Assembly: GCF_008935075.1 (NCBI RefSeq)
Contig: NZ_CP044545.1
Span: forward strand, 3,165,587-3,229,586
DNA: 64,000 bases
Direction of reading: 5' to 3'
Source: Pradoshia sp. D12
Lineage (GTDB): Bacteria; Bacillota; Bacilli; Bacillales; Pradoshiaceae
Shown: positions 8,542 to 18,226 of the stretch, piece by piece
How the letters are laid out: every line of letters starts with the position of its first letter
How positions within the stretch are numbered: position 1 is the first letter of the stretch
Made by a program: the position numbers and the translations under genes
The notes under the pieces: model-generated
Databases searched by the model: none
Seen by the model: the letters and a program-made list of their open reading frames with translations, nothing else
Told to the model about the DNA's origin: nothing

Positions 8542-9849
8542 TTAACTACGCTCCAATAACTGGCAGGTCATCATGGCCTTACCGACCAATTTTCCTTCAT
8601 TGAAGACTTCTATATCTACTTTTCCAAACTTCCGTCCAATTTCCAGTACCTTTGGTACAATTTCGAGTTTGCTCTCAAGCTGAACAGGCTTTAAGAAATA
8701 GATCGTCATATTCTCTACAACTAAATCACCGCGTTTATATCCTCGCAGCACTCTATTCGTTGCTTCAATTACCATAGCTGTAAATACACCATACGAGATC
8801 GTTCCCAAGTAATTAGTCATCTGAGGTGTCACCTCACACTGATAACTATCATTACCCTGAACAGCCGTCATTTGATTGGCGATGACATCATCAATCGTCT
8901 CACCGACCTGTGGTTGCCGCTGGCTCATTTGCAATGCCTTTAAAACATCTTGTCTGCTTATAATTCCAATTAAAAGATTGCGGTTATCAATGACTGGCAA
9001 GAGCTCAATACCCTCCCAAACCATCATATGAGCGGCAGATGCTACACTCGTCTTTTCACCTACAAAGATAGGATTTTTAGTCATAACTTTATCAATCTGT
9101 ACGGAAGCATCAACCCCAAGAATATCCCTAGATGTAACCATTCCCTGCAGGCGCAAATTATCATCTACCACCGGAAAACGGCTATGCTTTGTCGCTTTAT
9201 TCAGTTCAGTCCAACGTTCAACTGTATTTCCTGCTTTCAGTACTTCTGTTTTCTCAATTGGAATAAGAATATCTTCGACAAGTAAAATCTCTTTTTTAAT
9301 CAGCTGATCATAGATTGCTCTATTAATCATTGTTGCAACAGTAAAGGTATCGTAAGACGTAGAGATCACAGGCATTTGCAATTCATCCGCAAGTTTTTTA
9401 ACTGAATCCGCTGTATCAAATCCACCGGTGATGAGCACAGCTGCCCCTGTGGTTAATGCAAGTTCATGTGCTTTCACACGGTTCCCGACAATCAAAAGAT
9501 TGCCTGCCTCTGTGTAACGCATCATCGCCTCAAGCTCCATAGCCCCTATGACAAATTTATTCAGAGTTTTATGAAGCCCTGATCTACCACCGAGGACCTG
9601 TCCATCAACGATATTAACAACCTCAGCAAATGTCAGTTTTTCTATGTTTTCTTTTTTCTTCCGTTCAATACGAATGGTTCCAACTCTTTCAATCGTACTG
9701 ACATACCCTTTATTTTCAGCTTCTTTAATTGCTCGATAGGCGGTTCCCTCACTGACGGTCAGTGCTTTTGCAATTTGCCGTACAGAGATTTTTTGGCCAA
9801 TCGGTAGTTCATCAATATATGCCAATATTTGTTCATGCTTAGTAGCCAA
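8542..9849 (-). CDS. ytoI: HTH-DRTGG-CBS-hotdog regulatory protein YtoI
   Basis: A four-module protein of about 435 residues. Residues 1-70 form a GntR-like winged helix-turn-helix (VSEGTAYRAIKEAENKGYV). A DRTGG domain occupies about 70-180, two CBS domains about 190-310, and a thioesterase-like hotdog domain about 330-435 (YGVFTAMV ... NMTIYFLKPV). CBS pairs bind adenine nucleotides and hotdog domains bind acyl-CoA, so a sensor-regulator role is likely but unproven. I start at the TTG at 9849 (MATKHEQ as in relatives), behind AAAGGGTG; a GTG at 9858 is the alternative. Confidence 0.9.
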   Translation of the reverse strand: MATKHEQILAYIDELPIGQKISVRQIAKALTVSEGTAYRAIKEAENKGYVSTIERVGTIRIERKKKENIEKLTFAEVVNIVDGQVLGGRSGLHKTLNKFVIGAMELEAMMRYTEAGNLLIVGNRVKAHELALTTGAAVLITGGFDTADSVKKLADELQMPVISTSYDTFTVATMINRAIYDQLIKKEILLVEDILIPIEKTEVLKAGNTVERWTELNKATKHSRFPVVDDNLRLQGMVTSRDILGVDASVQIDKVMTKNPIFVGEKTSVASAAHMMVWEGIELLPVIDNRNLLIGIISRQDVLKALQMSQRQPQVGETIDDVIANQMTAVQGNDSYQCEVTPQMTNYLGTISYGVFTAMVIEATNRVLRGYKRGDLVVENMTIYFLKPVQLESKLEIVPKVLEIGRKFGKVDIEVFNEGKLVGKAMMTCQLLERS

Positions 9850-9908
9850 ACTATTCACCCTTTTTCGTTATCCATTATTACTATTATAATGGGAAACGTT
9901 CCAATCAA

Positions 9909-10157
9909 TCAATGTGACCTTTTATATTGTCTGGAAATATGGGGATTTTTTGTACCTTTTGACTGCGCAATTGTTCGTTTATTACCCACACTGTACAAAA
10001 TAGCTGAAAGGTTCCCTCCCAAAACACTAAATGCGAGCGCAAGCCATGCGAATGAAAAAATGGTTTCTTCCATAGTACCTTCAAATGATAGATATGGAAG
10101 TGCCCATAATAACATCGCCAGGCCAATTACCAAACTGATACCACAACGAATTTTCAT
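9909..10157 (-). CDS. Small two-helix membrane protein, unrecognised
   Basis: An 82-residue protein starting at the ATG at 10157, which has a strong GGAGGG site 10 bases upstream. Two hydrophobic stretches at about residues 6-23 and 33-56 suggest a membrane hairpin, followed by a basic hydrophilic tail. I do not recognise the family. The longer reading back to 10214 adds an unlikely MYFFFFRLF leader and ignores the ribosome binding site. It lies upstream of and co-directional with ytoI. Confidence 0.6.
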   Translation of the reverse strand: MKIRCGISLVIGLAMLLWALPYLSFEGTMEETIFSFAWLALAFSVLGGNLSAILYSVGNKRTIAQSKGTKNPHISRQYKRSH

Positions 10158-10408
10158 AGATTTATCCCTCCTATAAGATAAATATATGAATAAACGAAAA
10201 AAAAAGAAGTACACATAAAACTAACAGGTTCGGTTTTAAGAACAAAATTAATTATGGATACATGCAGAAGTTAATTCAATTCACATTGAATTTGCTCATT
10301 TTTGCGTGCAATAAAGGATTTTTTCAGTTGAATTCTAAGTGTTTTAGAAATTTATGTTAAACTATTTTAGTGATTGATTAGTAAATTATTCCATTAAGAG
10401 GGAAGCGT

Positions 10409-10858
10409 ATGAAAAAGTACTTGGTTACATTGATTGTATTGATTACTTTAAGTATGGGTGGCTATTTTGTTATTGGACTATTAAACGTAACACCACCTTC
10501 ACCAACCATAACTGTTGAAGATAAAAATGTAGAGGTCGCACAAGGCTCGTATTGCTGGAATGGACTCATAAATGCTGGTTGTGTTGATATGACTTCTCCT
10601 CCAGAAATTATTAAAGATCACGAATTTAAACCTGTGGTTGCATCACCTGAATCTGAATTGAACATAGAATTCAAAAACACACCGCAAGAAAATACATTAA
10701 ATGTAAATCAATGGCTTACCAATGAAAAAACAGCGAATGTACATATTAGGGATAATAAGATCGTATTGCCAAAAGAAAAAGGCGTATATGGTTACGATGT
10801 ATCGGCAAGATGGGAAAAGGGCGACTCAAGTTATGCTTTTGTAATAGAAATCCGCTAG
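10409..10858 (+). CDS. Membrane-anchored or secreted small protein, unrecognised
   Basis: A 149-residue protein with an N-terminal hydrophobic helix (residues 4-25) that could be a signal anchor or an uncleaved signal peptide. The extracytoplasmic part of about 120 residues contains a pair of cysteines (SYCWNGLINAGC) about 10 residues apart that could form a disulfide. The rest looks like a beta-rich fold ending GYDVSARWEKGDSSYAFVIEI. I do not recognise a characterised family. The ribosome binding site GAGGGAAG is well placed, and a clear terminator follows, so it is a single-gene unit. It is not part of the conserved B. subtilis order here. Confidence 0.75.
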   Translation: MKKYLVTLIVLITLSMGGYFVIGLLNVTPPSPTITVEDKNVEVAQGSYCWNGLINAGCVDMTSPPEIIKDHEFKPVVASPESELNIEFKNTPQENTLNVNQWLTNEKTANVHIRDNKIVLPKEKGVYGYDVSARWEKGDSSYAFVIEIR

Positions 10859-10876
10859 TTAAAATAAATCAAGTTA

Positions 10877-10905
10877 AAAAGCATCGGCATAGTACCGATG
10901 CTTTT
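10877..10905 (+). terminator. Terminator after the secreted small protein gene
   Basis: An 11-bp perfect stem (10877-10887 and 10895-10905) with a 7-base loop is followed by CTTGG; short T tracts lie inside the stem end. Confidence 0.8.
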
Positions 10906-11017
10906 CTTGGTTACACTATGAAAAATGGTTAGATTTTAATGCTAATTCTAGTATTAATTATTCTGATATTTAGCATTTTCTACTTAAAAAACAATCCGTT
11001 CACATAAAACTCTATTT

Positions 11018-11695
11018 TTATAATTCAATAGATTCTCCCGGATTCAGAACCCGAACGAGTTCTGAATCACATAAGGAAGCAAAATAATATGGATCCTGCT
11101 TAATCGGTGGGAACGTATTATAGTGAATTGGAACAACTTGTTTAGGGTGCAGGAAGTCTGCAGCCAGCGCAGCATCTTCTGGCCCCATCGTGAAATTATC
11201 TCCAATCGGCAGGAATGCTAAATCAATCGGATGACGGTCACCAATCAACTTCATATCTGAGAATAAGCCTGTATCTCCGGCATGGTAAATCGTTTTACCT
11301 TCCGCTGTAATCAACAACCCTGCAGGCATCCCTCCATATATTAATTGGCCATTATCCTCAAACCCCGTTCCGTGAAAAGCTTGGGTTAATTTCACTTTTC
11401 CAAAATCAAACTCATAAGCTCCACCGATGGACATGCCATGTGTTTTTACACCTTTCCATCCCAAGTATGTACTTAATTCAAAATTACAGATTACCAACGC
11501 ATCATGTTTTTTGGCCAACTGAACCGTATCACCCAAATGATCATCATGTCCATGTGTAATTAAAATATAATCCGGATTTACATCCTCCACTGTTAAATCT
11601 GTCAATTCATTTCCCGTAATAAATGGATCAATCAGCAATTGTTTCCCCTCTGTTTCGATTTTCACTACGGAATGGCCATGAAAAGATACTTTCAT
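11018..11695 (-). CDS. ytkL: Metal-dependent hydrolase YtkL (UPF0173)
   Basis: A 225-residue metallo-beta-lactamase-fold protein. It carries the [10 protein letters not shown] metal motif near residue 54, a further metal histidine in AFHGTGF, the [10 protein letters not shown] aspartate loop and the terminal HYNTFPPI histidine. The physiological substrate is unknown. The ATG at 11695 gives the [15 protein letters not shown] start of the family; an ATG six codons upstream lacks a ribosome binding site. It is divergent from the prolidase gene. Confidence 0.9.
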   Translation of the reverse strand: MKVSFHGHSVVKIETEGKQLLIDPFITGNELTDLTVEDVNPDYILITHGHDDHLGDTVQLAKKHDALVICNFELSTYLGWKGVKTHGMSIGGAYEFDFGKVKLTQAFHGTGFEDNGQLIYGGMPAGLLITAEGKTIYHAGDTGLFSDMKLIGDRHPIDLAFLPIGDNFTMGPEDAALAADFLHPKQVVPIHYNTFPPIKQDPYYFASLCDSELVRVLNPGESIEL

Positions 11696-11827
11696 CTCCT
11701 TCAGTCCTTTCATTGTTTTTTCAATAAATACCCGTTAAATTAAGTTTTCTAACAATTTACATTATCCTGCATAATTGATACTCTACTTTCATAGTAACAT
11801 TTACATAAAATATTATGGAGGTCCAAT

Positions 11828-12919
11828 ATGAGTAACTTAAATCACTTGGCAAATTGGCTTACCGAAAAACAGGCTGATGCTGCTTTTATCACGTCTACAG
11901 AAAATGTTTTTTACCTAAGTGGGTTCTATAGCGATCCTCATGAACGCTTATTGGCAGTAATTACTTTCCCTACTGAAGAACCTATTTTAATTTGCCCGCA
12001 AATGGAGGTTTCAGACGCAAAACAGGCTGGCTGGGGGTATGAAGTGCTTGGCATTTCTGATACCCAAAATCCATGGGAAGTTATTAAAGAAACACTGAAA
12101 AAAAGAAACATTTCTATTCAAACTCTGGCAGTGGAAAAAGAACATTTAACTATGGAACGACTTGAAGGACTTAATTCAATTTTAAACCAGCCGACATATA
12201 TATCGGCGGAAGAAAAAATGCGTCAACTGCGTATGATTAAAAGTCCATCTGAATTAAAAATCATTAAAGAAGCTTGCCGTCTTGCTGACTATGCCATAAA
12301 AATCGGAACTGAAGAAATTGCAGAGGGTAAAACAGAAATGGAAATCCTGGCTGCTTTGGAGTATCAATTGAAAAGAGAAGGCGTATCCGAAATGTCCTTT
12401 GCAACAATGGTGCTAACTGGTGAAAACGCCGCTTCCCCTCATGGAGTTCCTGGACAAACGAAAGTCAAAAAAGGTGACCTGGTTCTATTCGACTTAGGTG
12501 TTGTGGTAGATGGATATTGTTCTGATATTACACGTACAGTTGCTTTCGGACAAATTAATGAAGAACAAAGGGAAATTTACAACACTGTTCTTGAGGCTCA
12601 AATTGCTGCAGTTGAAGCATGCCGACCTGGAAAAACTTGTGCCGAAATAGATTTAACAGCACGTAATATTATTAGAAATAAGGGATATGGTGACTATTTC
12701 CCTCATCGTCTTGGTCATGGCCTTGGAATTAGCGTTCACGAATATCCTTCCTTGACCGAAATCAATACACTGTCTCTTCAGGAAGGAATGGTCTTTACGA
12801 TTGAGCCGGGTATTTATGTTCCTGGCAAAGCCGGCGTTCGCATAGAGGATGATCTATATGTGACTGAAAACGGGGTAGAAATTCTTACTAAATTCCCGAA
12901 AGAACTAGTAACTATTTAA
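11828..12919 (+). CDS. pepQ: Xaa-Pro dipeptidase (M24B)
   Basis: A 363-residue prolidase-type metallopeptidase that cleaves Xaa-Pro dipeptides. The N-terminal creatinase-like domain covers about residues 1-130. The C-terminal pita-bread domain carries the five metal ligands in LFDLGVVVDGYCSDITRT (two Asp), HRLGHGLG (His), FTIEPGIY (Glu) and RIEDDL (Glu). The ribosome binding site is GGAGGTCC before the ATG. It is cytoplasmic and probably recycles peptides. A terminator that resembles the tpx terminator follows. Confidence 0.93.
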   Translation: MSNLNHLANWLTEKQADAAFITSTENVFYLSGFYSDPHERLLAVITFPTEEPILICPQMEVSDAKQAGWGYEVLGISDTQNPWEVIKETLKKRNISIQTLAVEKEHLTMERLEGLNSILNQPTYISAEEKMRQLRMIKSPSELKIIKEACRLADYAIKIGTEEIAEGKTEMEILAALEYQLKREGVSEMSFATMVLTGENAASPHGVPGQTKVKKGDLVLFDLGVVVDGYCSDITRTVAFGQINEEQREIYNTVLEAQIAAVEACRPGKTCAEIDLTARNIIRNKGYGDYFPHRLGHGLGISVHEYPSLTEINTLSLQEGMVFTIEPGIYVPGKAGVRIEDDLYVTENGVEILTKFPKELVTI

Positions 12920-12960
12920 GAGTACTATATAATAAACCAACAGACAGCGGGGATGAACTG

Positions 12961-13006
12961 CCCCTTAAAAGTTAGACACCAATCTAACTTTTAAGGGGTG
13001 TTTTTT
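12961..13006 (+). terminator. Terminator of pepQ with IS3-end-like sequence
   Basis: A perfect 16-bp stem (12961-12976 and 12983-12998) with a 6-base loop and TGTTTTTT tail makes a strong intrinsic terminator. The left arm and its flank (TGCCCCTTAAAAGTTAGACA when read with the preceding TG) is nearly the same as the tpx terminator at 20,708-20,750 and resembles terminal inverted repeats of IS150-group elements. Confidence 0.92.
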
Positions 13007-13180
13007 ATGTATTAAAAAAGAATACTAATCGGATTGAGAGACATTATCTTTCTTGAATCATTAAGTATTTCAAAATAATATTCAATAAATTAAGATATTC
13101 GTTATTGTATTATTTATAATATTTATAATTCATTTCAAAATATGTTCATATAATATTCCGACTTTTCGTGTAATTTATAG

Positions 13181-13186
13181 TATAAT
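13181..13186 (+). promoter_or_regulatory. -10 element upstream of the universal stress gene
   Basis: A perfect TATAAT lies 29 bases upstream of the start codon. The -35 is weak (TTCCGA at 13156-13161 gives a 19-base spacer), so an activator or another sigma factor may be needed. Confidence 0.5.
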
Positions 13187-13214
13187 ATAAATATACTTAA
13201 AGGAGGAGATTAAT

Positions 13215-13685
13215 ATGGCATTAACCTATAATAATATCCTTGTGGCAGTTGACGGTTCACAGGAGGCAGAATGGGCTTTCAAAAAAGCTATTGACGTAGC
13301 AAAAAGAAATGACGCTAGGTTAGTTTTAGCTCATGTTGTCGACAACCGTACATTTGCTGCAGTTGAGGCATACAGCATTTCTATTTCTGAGAGCGCTGAG
13401 CAATATGCAAAAGACCTTTTAGAGGAATATAAACAAATTGCTCTTGATGCTGGTGTTAGAGATGTAGCTCTATCTATTGAGTTTGGATCTCCAAAAGTAA
13501 AAATTCCTAAAGATATCGCTAAATCTTTTAATGTTGACTTAATTATTTGTGGCGCAACCGGTTTAAATGCTGTTGAGCGTTTCTTTATCGGAAGCGTATC
13601 TGAACATATTATTCGTTATGCAAAATGCGACGTAATGGTTATTCGTTCCGATGATAAACCTGTGGATCAAGCTGCAGCAAAGTAA
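13215..13685 (+). CDS. Universal stress protein, ATP-binding type
   Basis: A 156-residue UspA-fold protein. The ATP-binding signature G-x2-G-x9-G-S is present as GATG followed nine residues later by GS (about residues 117-131), so this is the nucleotide-binding subclass. It also carries the N-terminal VAVDGSQEAEWA motif. The ribosome binding site AAAGGAGGAG is very strong. It is a single-gene unit between pepQ and argH with its own terminator. In B. subtilis the usp homologues lie elsewhere, so this position differs. Confidence 0.92.
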   Translation: MALTYNNILVAVDGSQEAEWAFKKAIDVAKRNDARLVLAHVVDNRTFAAVEAYSISISESAEQYAKDLLEEYKQIALDAGVRDVALSIEFGSPKVKIPKDIAKSFNVDLIICGATGLNAVERFFIGSVSEHIIRYAKCDVMVIRSDDKPVDQAAAK

Positions 13686-13702
13686 GTATACACGTAATTA
13701 AC

Positions 13703-13739
13703 AATAAAAATCCCATGCGCCGCGCATGGGATTTTTATT
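13703..13739. terminator. Bidirectional terminator between usp and argH
   Basis: An almost perfect 18-bp palindrome (13703-13720 and 13722-13739), A-rich on one side and T-rich on the other, serves two convergent genes. Confidence 0.92.
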
Positions 13740-13750
13740 GTATGAGGCTC

Positions 13751-15124
13751 TTATTCCACTAAACTCTTTGCTTTATCAATAGCCAGTCTTACCTGATTAA
13801 AGCCAGTACCACCAGAGCTGTTTCTTCTTCTCACAGCCTCTTCCGGTTTCAAAGCTTCATAGATATCTTCCTCAATTAGATTGGATGCTTCTTTTAATTT
13901 TTCTAATGGAAGATCGAGTAGATAGTACCCCTTTTGTATACAATATAGAACTAATTTACCGACAATTTCATGCGCTTCACGAAAAGGGATTCCCTTAGCT
14001 GCCAAGTAATCAGCCAACTCGGTCGCATTTGAAAAATCGTTATAAACTGCTTCCTTCATCACATTTGTATGAACCTTCATAGTCTCTATCATTCCATTAA
14101 AAATTTTCAAAGATCCTTTTAGTGTGATAACCGTGTCAAACATGCCTTCTTTGTCCTCTTGCATGTCTTTATTGTAAGCCAGTGGCAAGCCCTTTAAGAG
14201 AGTTAATAACCCAAAGGCATTTCCATACACACGTCCGGTTTTACCGCGAATCAACTCTGCCATATCCGGATTTTTCTTTTGTGGCATAATACTTGATCCT
14301 GTTGAAAACGTATCATCCAATTCGATAAACCGATACTCTTGGCTGGACCACAAAATAATTTCTTCACTGAATCTGGATAGATGCATCATGATCAATGATG
14401 CATTATTCAAAAACTCTGCGATGAAGTCACGATCACTTACAGCATCTAAGCTATTTTCATAGATTCCATCAAACCCCATCAGCTGAGCAGTCAATTCCCG
14501 ATTAATTGGGAATGTTGTACCAGCCAACGCGCCTGCTCCAAGAGGCGAGAGATTAATCCTTTTCAGGCTGTCCTGTAAACGTTCTTTATCTCGCTGAAGC
14601 ATCCAAAAATAGGCCATAAAGTGATGCCCTAATGAAATAGGCTGGGCTCTTTGTAAATGAGTATATCCCGGAACAACTGTCTCGATATGCCTTTCGGCCA
14701 CCTGAATCAGCGTGTTTTGGAATTCTGTAATTCCGCCGATGATTTCATTGACCTGGGAACGTAAATATAAATGCATGTCCGTTGCCACCTGGTCATTACG
14801 GCTTCTGGCAGTATGCAATTTACCTCCAACCGGCCCAATTTCATCAATAAGTAATTTTTCCAAATTTAAATGGATATCTTCAAAATCTACAGAAAAAGAG
14901 AGCTCTCCTTTTTCCGCCTTTTCTTTTAAAGAGTACAATCCATTCTTAATTAACTCGACTTCCTCTTTCGAGAGAATCTCACAGGCTCCAAGCATTGTCA
15001 CATGAGCAAGGCTTCCTTCGAGGTCTTCCATCACTAATTCTTGATCAAACGCGATGGAGGCGCCAAAGGAATCAATCCATTCTTCGGCAGTTTTCGTAAA
15101 TCTGCCTCCCCACAGTTTTTTCAC
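13751..15124 (-). CDS. argH: Argininosuccinate lyase
   Basis: ArgH splits argininosuccinate to arginine and fumarate, the last step of arginine synthesis. The 457-residue protein begins KKLWGGRF and carries the fumarase/lyase signature [12 protein letters not shown] around residue 280. I start at the GTG at 15124, which overlaps the argG stop by 4 bases (GTGA); an earlier in-frame start at 15181 would run into argG and adds residues absent from the family. The ribosome binding site GAAGGTGA lies in the end of argG, so translation is coupled. Confidence 0.96.
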   Translation of the reverse strand: MKKLWGGRFTKTAEEWIDSFGASIAFDQELVMEDLEGSLAHVTMLGACEILSKEEVELIKNGLYSLKEKAEKGELSFSVDFEDIHLNLEKLLIDEIGPVGGKLHTARSRNDQVATDMHLYLRSQVNEIIGGITEFQNTLIQVAERHIETVVPGYTHLQRAQPISLGHHFMAYFWMLQRDKERLQDSLKRINLSPLGAGALAGTTFPINRELTAQLMGFDGIYENSLDAVSDRDFIAEFLNNASLIMMHLSRFSEEIILWSSQEYRFIELDDTFSTGSSIMPQKKNPDMAELIRGKTGRVYGNAFGLLTLLKGLPLAYNKDMQEDKEGMFDTVITLKGSLKIFNGMIETMKVHTNVMKEAVYNDFSNATELADYLAAKGIPFREAHEIVGKLVLYCIQKGYYLLDLPLEKLKEASNLIEEDIYEALKPEEAVRRRNSSGGTGFNQVRLAIDKAKSLVE

Positions 15125-16329
15125 ACTGTCACCTTCTTTTGATTGTGAACCTGACTGTTTACTTTTGTAGGCAGTCCCCATAGATTGATAAATCCAACCG
15201 CACTCGCATGGTCAAATTCGTCAGCTGAAGTATAGGTTGCCAGGTTTTCATTATAAAGAGAGTATTCAGACTTTCTACCTTCCACAATAGCATGACCTTT
15301 AAATAATTTCACACGTACTACGCCAGTCACGAAGCTTTGAGATTGTTTCAAAAAGGCAATCAAAGCATCTTTCAGCGGTGAAAACCATAGGCCCTCATAA
15401 ATGAGTTCAGTTAATTTCTTCTCAATTACAGGCTTAAAATGTGCCAATTCTTTAACCATTGTTAGGTCTTCCAGTTCTTTGTGCGCTTTAATTAAAGTTA
15501 ATGCACCAGGACACTCGTATACTTCCCTTGACTTAATTCCAACCAAACGGTTCTCCACATGATCAATTCTGCCAACACCATGTTTACCAGCAAGATTATT
15601 AAGATTCTGGATTAATGCGGCTAAAGGAGATTCAACTCCATTTAATGCAACAGGTACTCCTTCTTTAAACGTAATCTCAATAATATCTGGTGTATCAGGA
15701 GTATGTTCAAGAGCTGTTGTTAAATCATACGCTCCCTCCGGAGGGGCTGCCCAGGGATCCTCAAGAACTCCGCATTCATTACTGCGTCCCCATAAATTTT
15801 GGTCAATTGAGTATGGGCTATCTAAATTAATCGGTACAGGAATATTATTTTGTTTTGCATATTCAATCTCTTCCTCGCGAGACCAGCTCCAGTCTCTAAC
15901 CGGTGCAAGTACCTTCAAGTTAGGGTTCAAAGCTTGAATTGATACTTCAAAACGTACTTGATCATTCCCTTTTCCTGTACAGCCATGTGCCACAGCAACA
16001 GCATTTTCTTTTTCCGCTACTTCAACAAGTTTTTTTGCAATCAATGGTCGGGATAAAGCAGAAATCAATGGATATTTCCCCTCATACATTGCATGCGCCT
16101 GAAGAGCTACTAACGCATAATCATTAGCAAATTCTTCTCTGGCATCTATAACATAGGAAGAACAGGCACCAACCTTAATAGCCTTCTCTTTTATAAAATC
16201 TAAATCTTTGCCTTCGCCTACATCCAGGCAGCATGCTACCACGTCATACCCCTTTTGTTTTAACCAGGAAATAGCAACTGATGTATCTAATCCTCCTGAA
16301 TAGGCAAGTACTACTTTATTTTTATTCAT
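15121..16329 (-). CDS. argG: Argininosuccinate synthase
   Basis: ArgG condenses citrulline and aspartate to argininosuccinate with ATP. The 402-residue protein starts with the PP-loop AYSGGLDTS at residues 9-17 and keeps the citrulline/aspartate-binding [15 protein letters not shown] region near residue 114. The ATG is preceded by GGAGGGG. It forms a two-gene operon with argH and has a likely ARG box in its leader, consistent with AhrC/ArgR repression by arginine. In B. subtilis moaB precedes argG; here it does not. Confidence 0.97.
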   Translation of the reverse strand: MNKNKVVLAYSGGLDTSVAISWLKQKGYDVVACCLDVGEGKDLDFIKEKAIKVGACSSYVIDAREEFANDYALVALQAHAMYEGKYPLISALSRPLIAKKLVEVAEKENAVAVAHGCTGKGNDQVRFEVSIQALNPNLKVLAPVRDWSWSREEEIEYAKQNNIPVPINLDSPYSIDQNLWGRSNECGVLEDPWAAPPEGAYDLTTALEHTPDTPDIIEITFKEGVPVALNGVESPLAALIQNLNNLAGKHGVGRIDHVENRLVGIKSREVYECPGALTLIKAHKELEDLTMVKELAHFKPVIEKKLTELIYEGLWFSPLKDALIAFLKQSQSFVTGVVRVKLFKGHAIVEGRKSEYSLYNENLATYTSADEFDHASAVGFINLWGLPTKVNSQVHNQKKVTV

Positions 16330-16344
16330 GAACGTTCCCCTCCG

Positions 16345-16360
16345 ATGTATATTTATTCAA
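16345..16360 (-). promoter_or_regulatory. ARG box upstream of argG
   Basis: On the minus strand TTGAATAAATATACAT matches 12 of 15 positions of the Bacillus ARG-box consensus (TGAATAAAAATKCAA) and lies 16-31 bases upstream of the argG start. A second, weaker half-like site (TTGCATAAAAA) lies just upstream at 16370-16380. AhrC binding is inferred. Confidence 0.65.
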
Positions 16361-16556
16361 ATAAAAATGTTTTTATGCAATTAGAATATGTTATTCACTT
16401 TACCAACATTATGTGACTTTTTCAAGTATTTCCTGAAAATTTATTTTATGCCGAATCATTGTAACTTTCCGCTATTATAAATTACAAAAGAAATTCGTAT
16501 ATATTAGCCAGATTGTGTAAACTATTTGTATGAATGAACATTGGGAGTGAATTAAA

Positions 16557-16871
16557 ATGGAGGATTTTTTCATATACGATGAACGTCTGGGTATACCGAT
16601 TCCTCACCTGAAATTGGACTTTGCTGTCTACCCTCCTATTGTACAAAAAGCCATCCTAAACCGTTGGGAACAAATTAGAGGGGAGATCCCAGAGCGTATA
16701 CAGGATATTGAACGGATTATTAATCATAAATTAAATCAGTTAAATGATGAAGATGATTTTGAGGTTTCATGTACTCTAAATTACGAAATTGCTGAACATG
16801 CCTCAATCATAAATGATTTATGGATTTGGTACAGAACTGAACAGGATTTAACAGGAAAAAAACATTTATAA
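16557..16871 (+). CDS. Conserved small acidic protein, unrecognised
   Basis: A 104-residue soluble protein rich in charged residues, with a helical look (IPERIQDIERIINHKLNQLNDEDDF), no signal peptide and no membrane segment. The ribosome binding site GGGAGTG is followed by ATG at good spacing, and an unusually strong terminator follows, so I consider it real. I cannot assign a function. It is divergent from argG and stands alone. Confidence 0.75.
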   Translation: MEDFFIYDERLGIPIPHLKLDFAVYPPIVQKAILNRWEQIRGEIPERIQDIERIINHKLNQLNDEDDFEVSCTLNYEIAEHASIINDLWIWYRTEQDLTGKKHL

Positions 16872-16880
16872 TTTGTGGTC

Positions 16881-16928
16881 TATTATCAAAAAAACCGCCC
16901 ATTATTGTGGGCGGTTTTTTTGATAATA
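16881..16928 (+). terminator. Strong terminator, 20-bp palindrome
   Basis: A perfect 20-bp inverted repeat (16881-16900 and 16909-16928) with a GC-rich core and seven T in a row ends the 104-residue gene. It would also work on the opposite strand. Confidence 0.9.
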
Positions 16929-17140
16929 TTCATAAATTATGCAATTTAATCTTCCCTTACTTCCCGATGAAATGTCCATGCTCTGGAAAGTTAATTTCTC
17001 CAATACTAATTTACAAACTTTTTTAGATCCGGGTATTTTAAATAAATCAGTTGAAATCTGCTGAAGACCTATATCAGTTACAACCATATCCATTCGAGAG
17101 CTTACTCCCTATATGTAGCTACACACGGTTGATACATCTA

Positions 17141-17974
17141 TCAAAGGTTCTCTTTTTCACTTAAGTAACGATATTTATAAAATTTATCTGCAAAATCCGT
17201 AACTTTTTTTGTTAGACGATAATTAGCACCTGAACCGATAGCCATGCTTAGAATTGGTATTCCCTTAAATACCTTTTTCCTAAAGAAATATATAGCCATC
17301 ACCTTCATCATTTGTTTAATAGGCTGATCAAACCAAAAAACATTGCTCAACTCATCTTCCCCTTCATAGAAATAAGAAGGTGAATGATCCAAATCCTCCA
17401 TTAAGGTCTCCCAGAAATACTTTTGCATACGTTCTGGCATTGTACCAGCATGGAATACCTTTAGTGAAATCATAATTTCATATGGGGTGTTCATTTCAAA
17501 ACCATATGAAATTCCAATCAGCTGAATACTCCTTAAATTGATCACCATTTGAGCCGGCAAATCCGCTGCTAAAGCCACCCCTCCATTTACAGCCGAAATA
17601 CCTCCCTGAACGAGAGAATACATCCGATGTCTGGCCACTTGCTGTTCAGCGATATAGGCCAACTGATCAATGGAAAGCTCTTTTAAGTCTTTTAGTGTTG
17701 ATATATTTTCATCAAAAACGCGGGCATTTGTAAGTATACGATTCCTTGCATCAAGTTGGAATTGAGACTCATGAATCATGGAGTGCAGGTGAAATAACCA
17801 ATTATCCATTTTCGAGAAAAACTCCTGTTGTGTACTCTCCGGCAACAGCGTGAACATATTCTCTATCCACCGATCATAATATGTTTCAAAATCGGTTGGC
17901 TCACTTGCCTTCATCTCCGCTTCCCACTCTTTTATTTCCATCCAAATTTCCTGATCCCGTTTCGTCAACGCCAT
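17141..17974 (-). CDS. EcsC-family protein
   Basis: A 277-residue protein of the EcsC family. It contains the family core GGISAVNGGVALAADLPAQMVINLRSIQLIG near residues 128-158, which looks membrane-associated (a glycine/alanine-rich amphipathic stretch). EcsC is encoded with the EcsAB ABC transporter in B. subtilis, but its function is unknown and this paralogue is not beside such a transporter. The start is the ATG at 17974, behind an AAAGAGGTGAT site. It is monocistronic and lies between the orphan gene and ackA. Confidence 0.8.
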   Translation of the reverse strand: MALTKRDQEIWMEIKEWEAEMKASEPTDFETYYDRWIENMFTLLPESTQQEFFSKMDNWLFHLHSMIHESQFQLDARNRILTNARVFDENISTLKDLKELSIDQLAYIAEQQVARHRMYSLVQGGISAVNGGVALAADLPAQMVINLRSIQLIGISYGFEMNTPYEIMISLKVFHAGTMPERMQKYFWETLMEDLDHSPSYFYEGEDELSNVFWFDQPIKQMMKVMAIYFFRKKVFKGIPILSMAIGSGANYRLTKKVTDFADKFYKYRYLSEKENL

Positions 17975-18150
17975 ATAATGATCACCTCTTTAAATGGTCT
18001 GATACAAAAAGTATATCACATATCGTACCAATTCCTATATTCTCGAAAATAGCTGTACAGAAGTCCTATGAATGAACAGATATAAGAATAACGCAAGATA
18101 ACATCATCCATTTGAATACTCCTGAGTGAATTTAATAGCACTAAACACAA

Positions 18151-18199
18151 AAAAGGAATTCAGACTAGGAGCTATAAAGCTCTAGTCCGAATTCCTTTT
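18151..18199 (-). terminator. Terminator of ackA
   Basis: A long stem of about 22 bp with one mismatch and one bulge lies 28 bases after the ackA stop and ends in a T-rich run on the minus strand. Confidence 0.85.
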
Positions 18200-18226
18200 A
18201 TCATTAAACTAAAATTATGCAAGTTA

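Noticed and set aside
16902-17093. 63-codon minus-strand reading frame
   Set aside because: It runs through a strong 20-bp terminator palindrome, its ribosome binding site is poorly spaced, and the protein resembles nothing I know. Probably not a gene.
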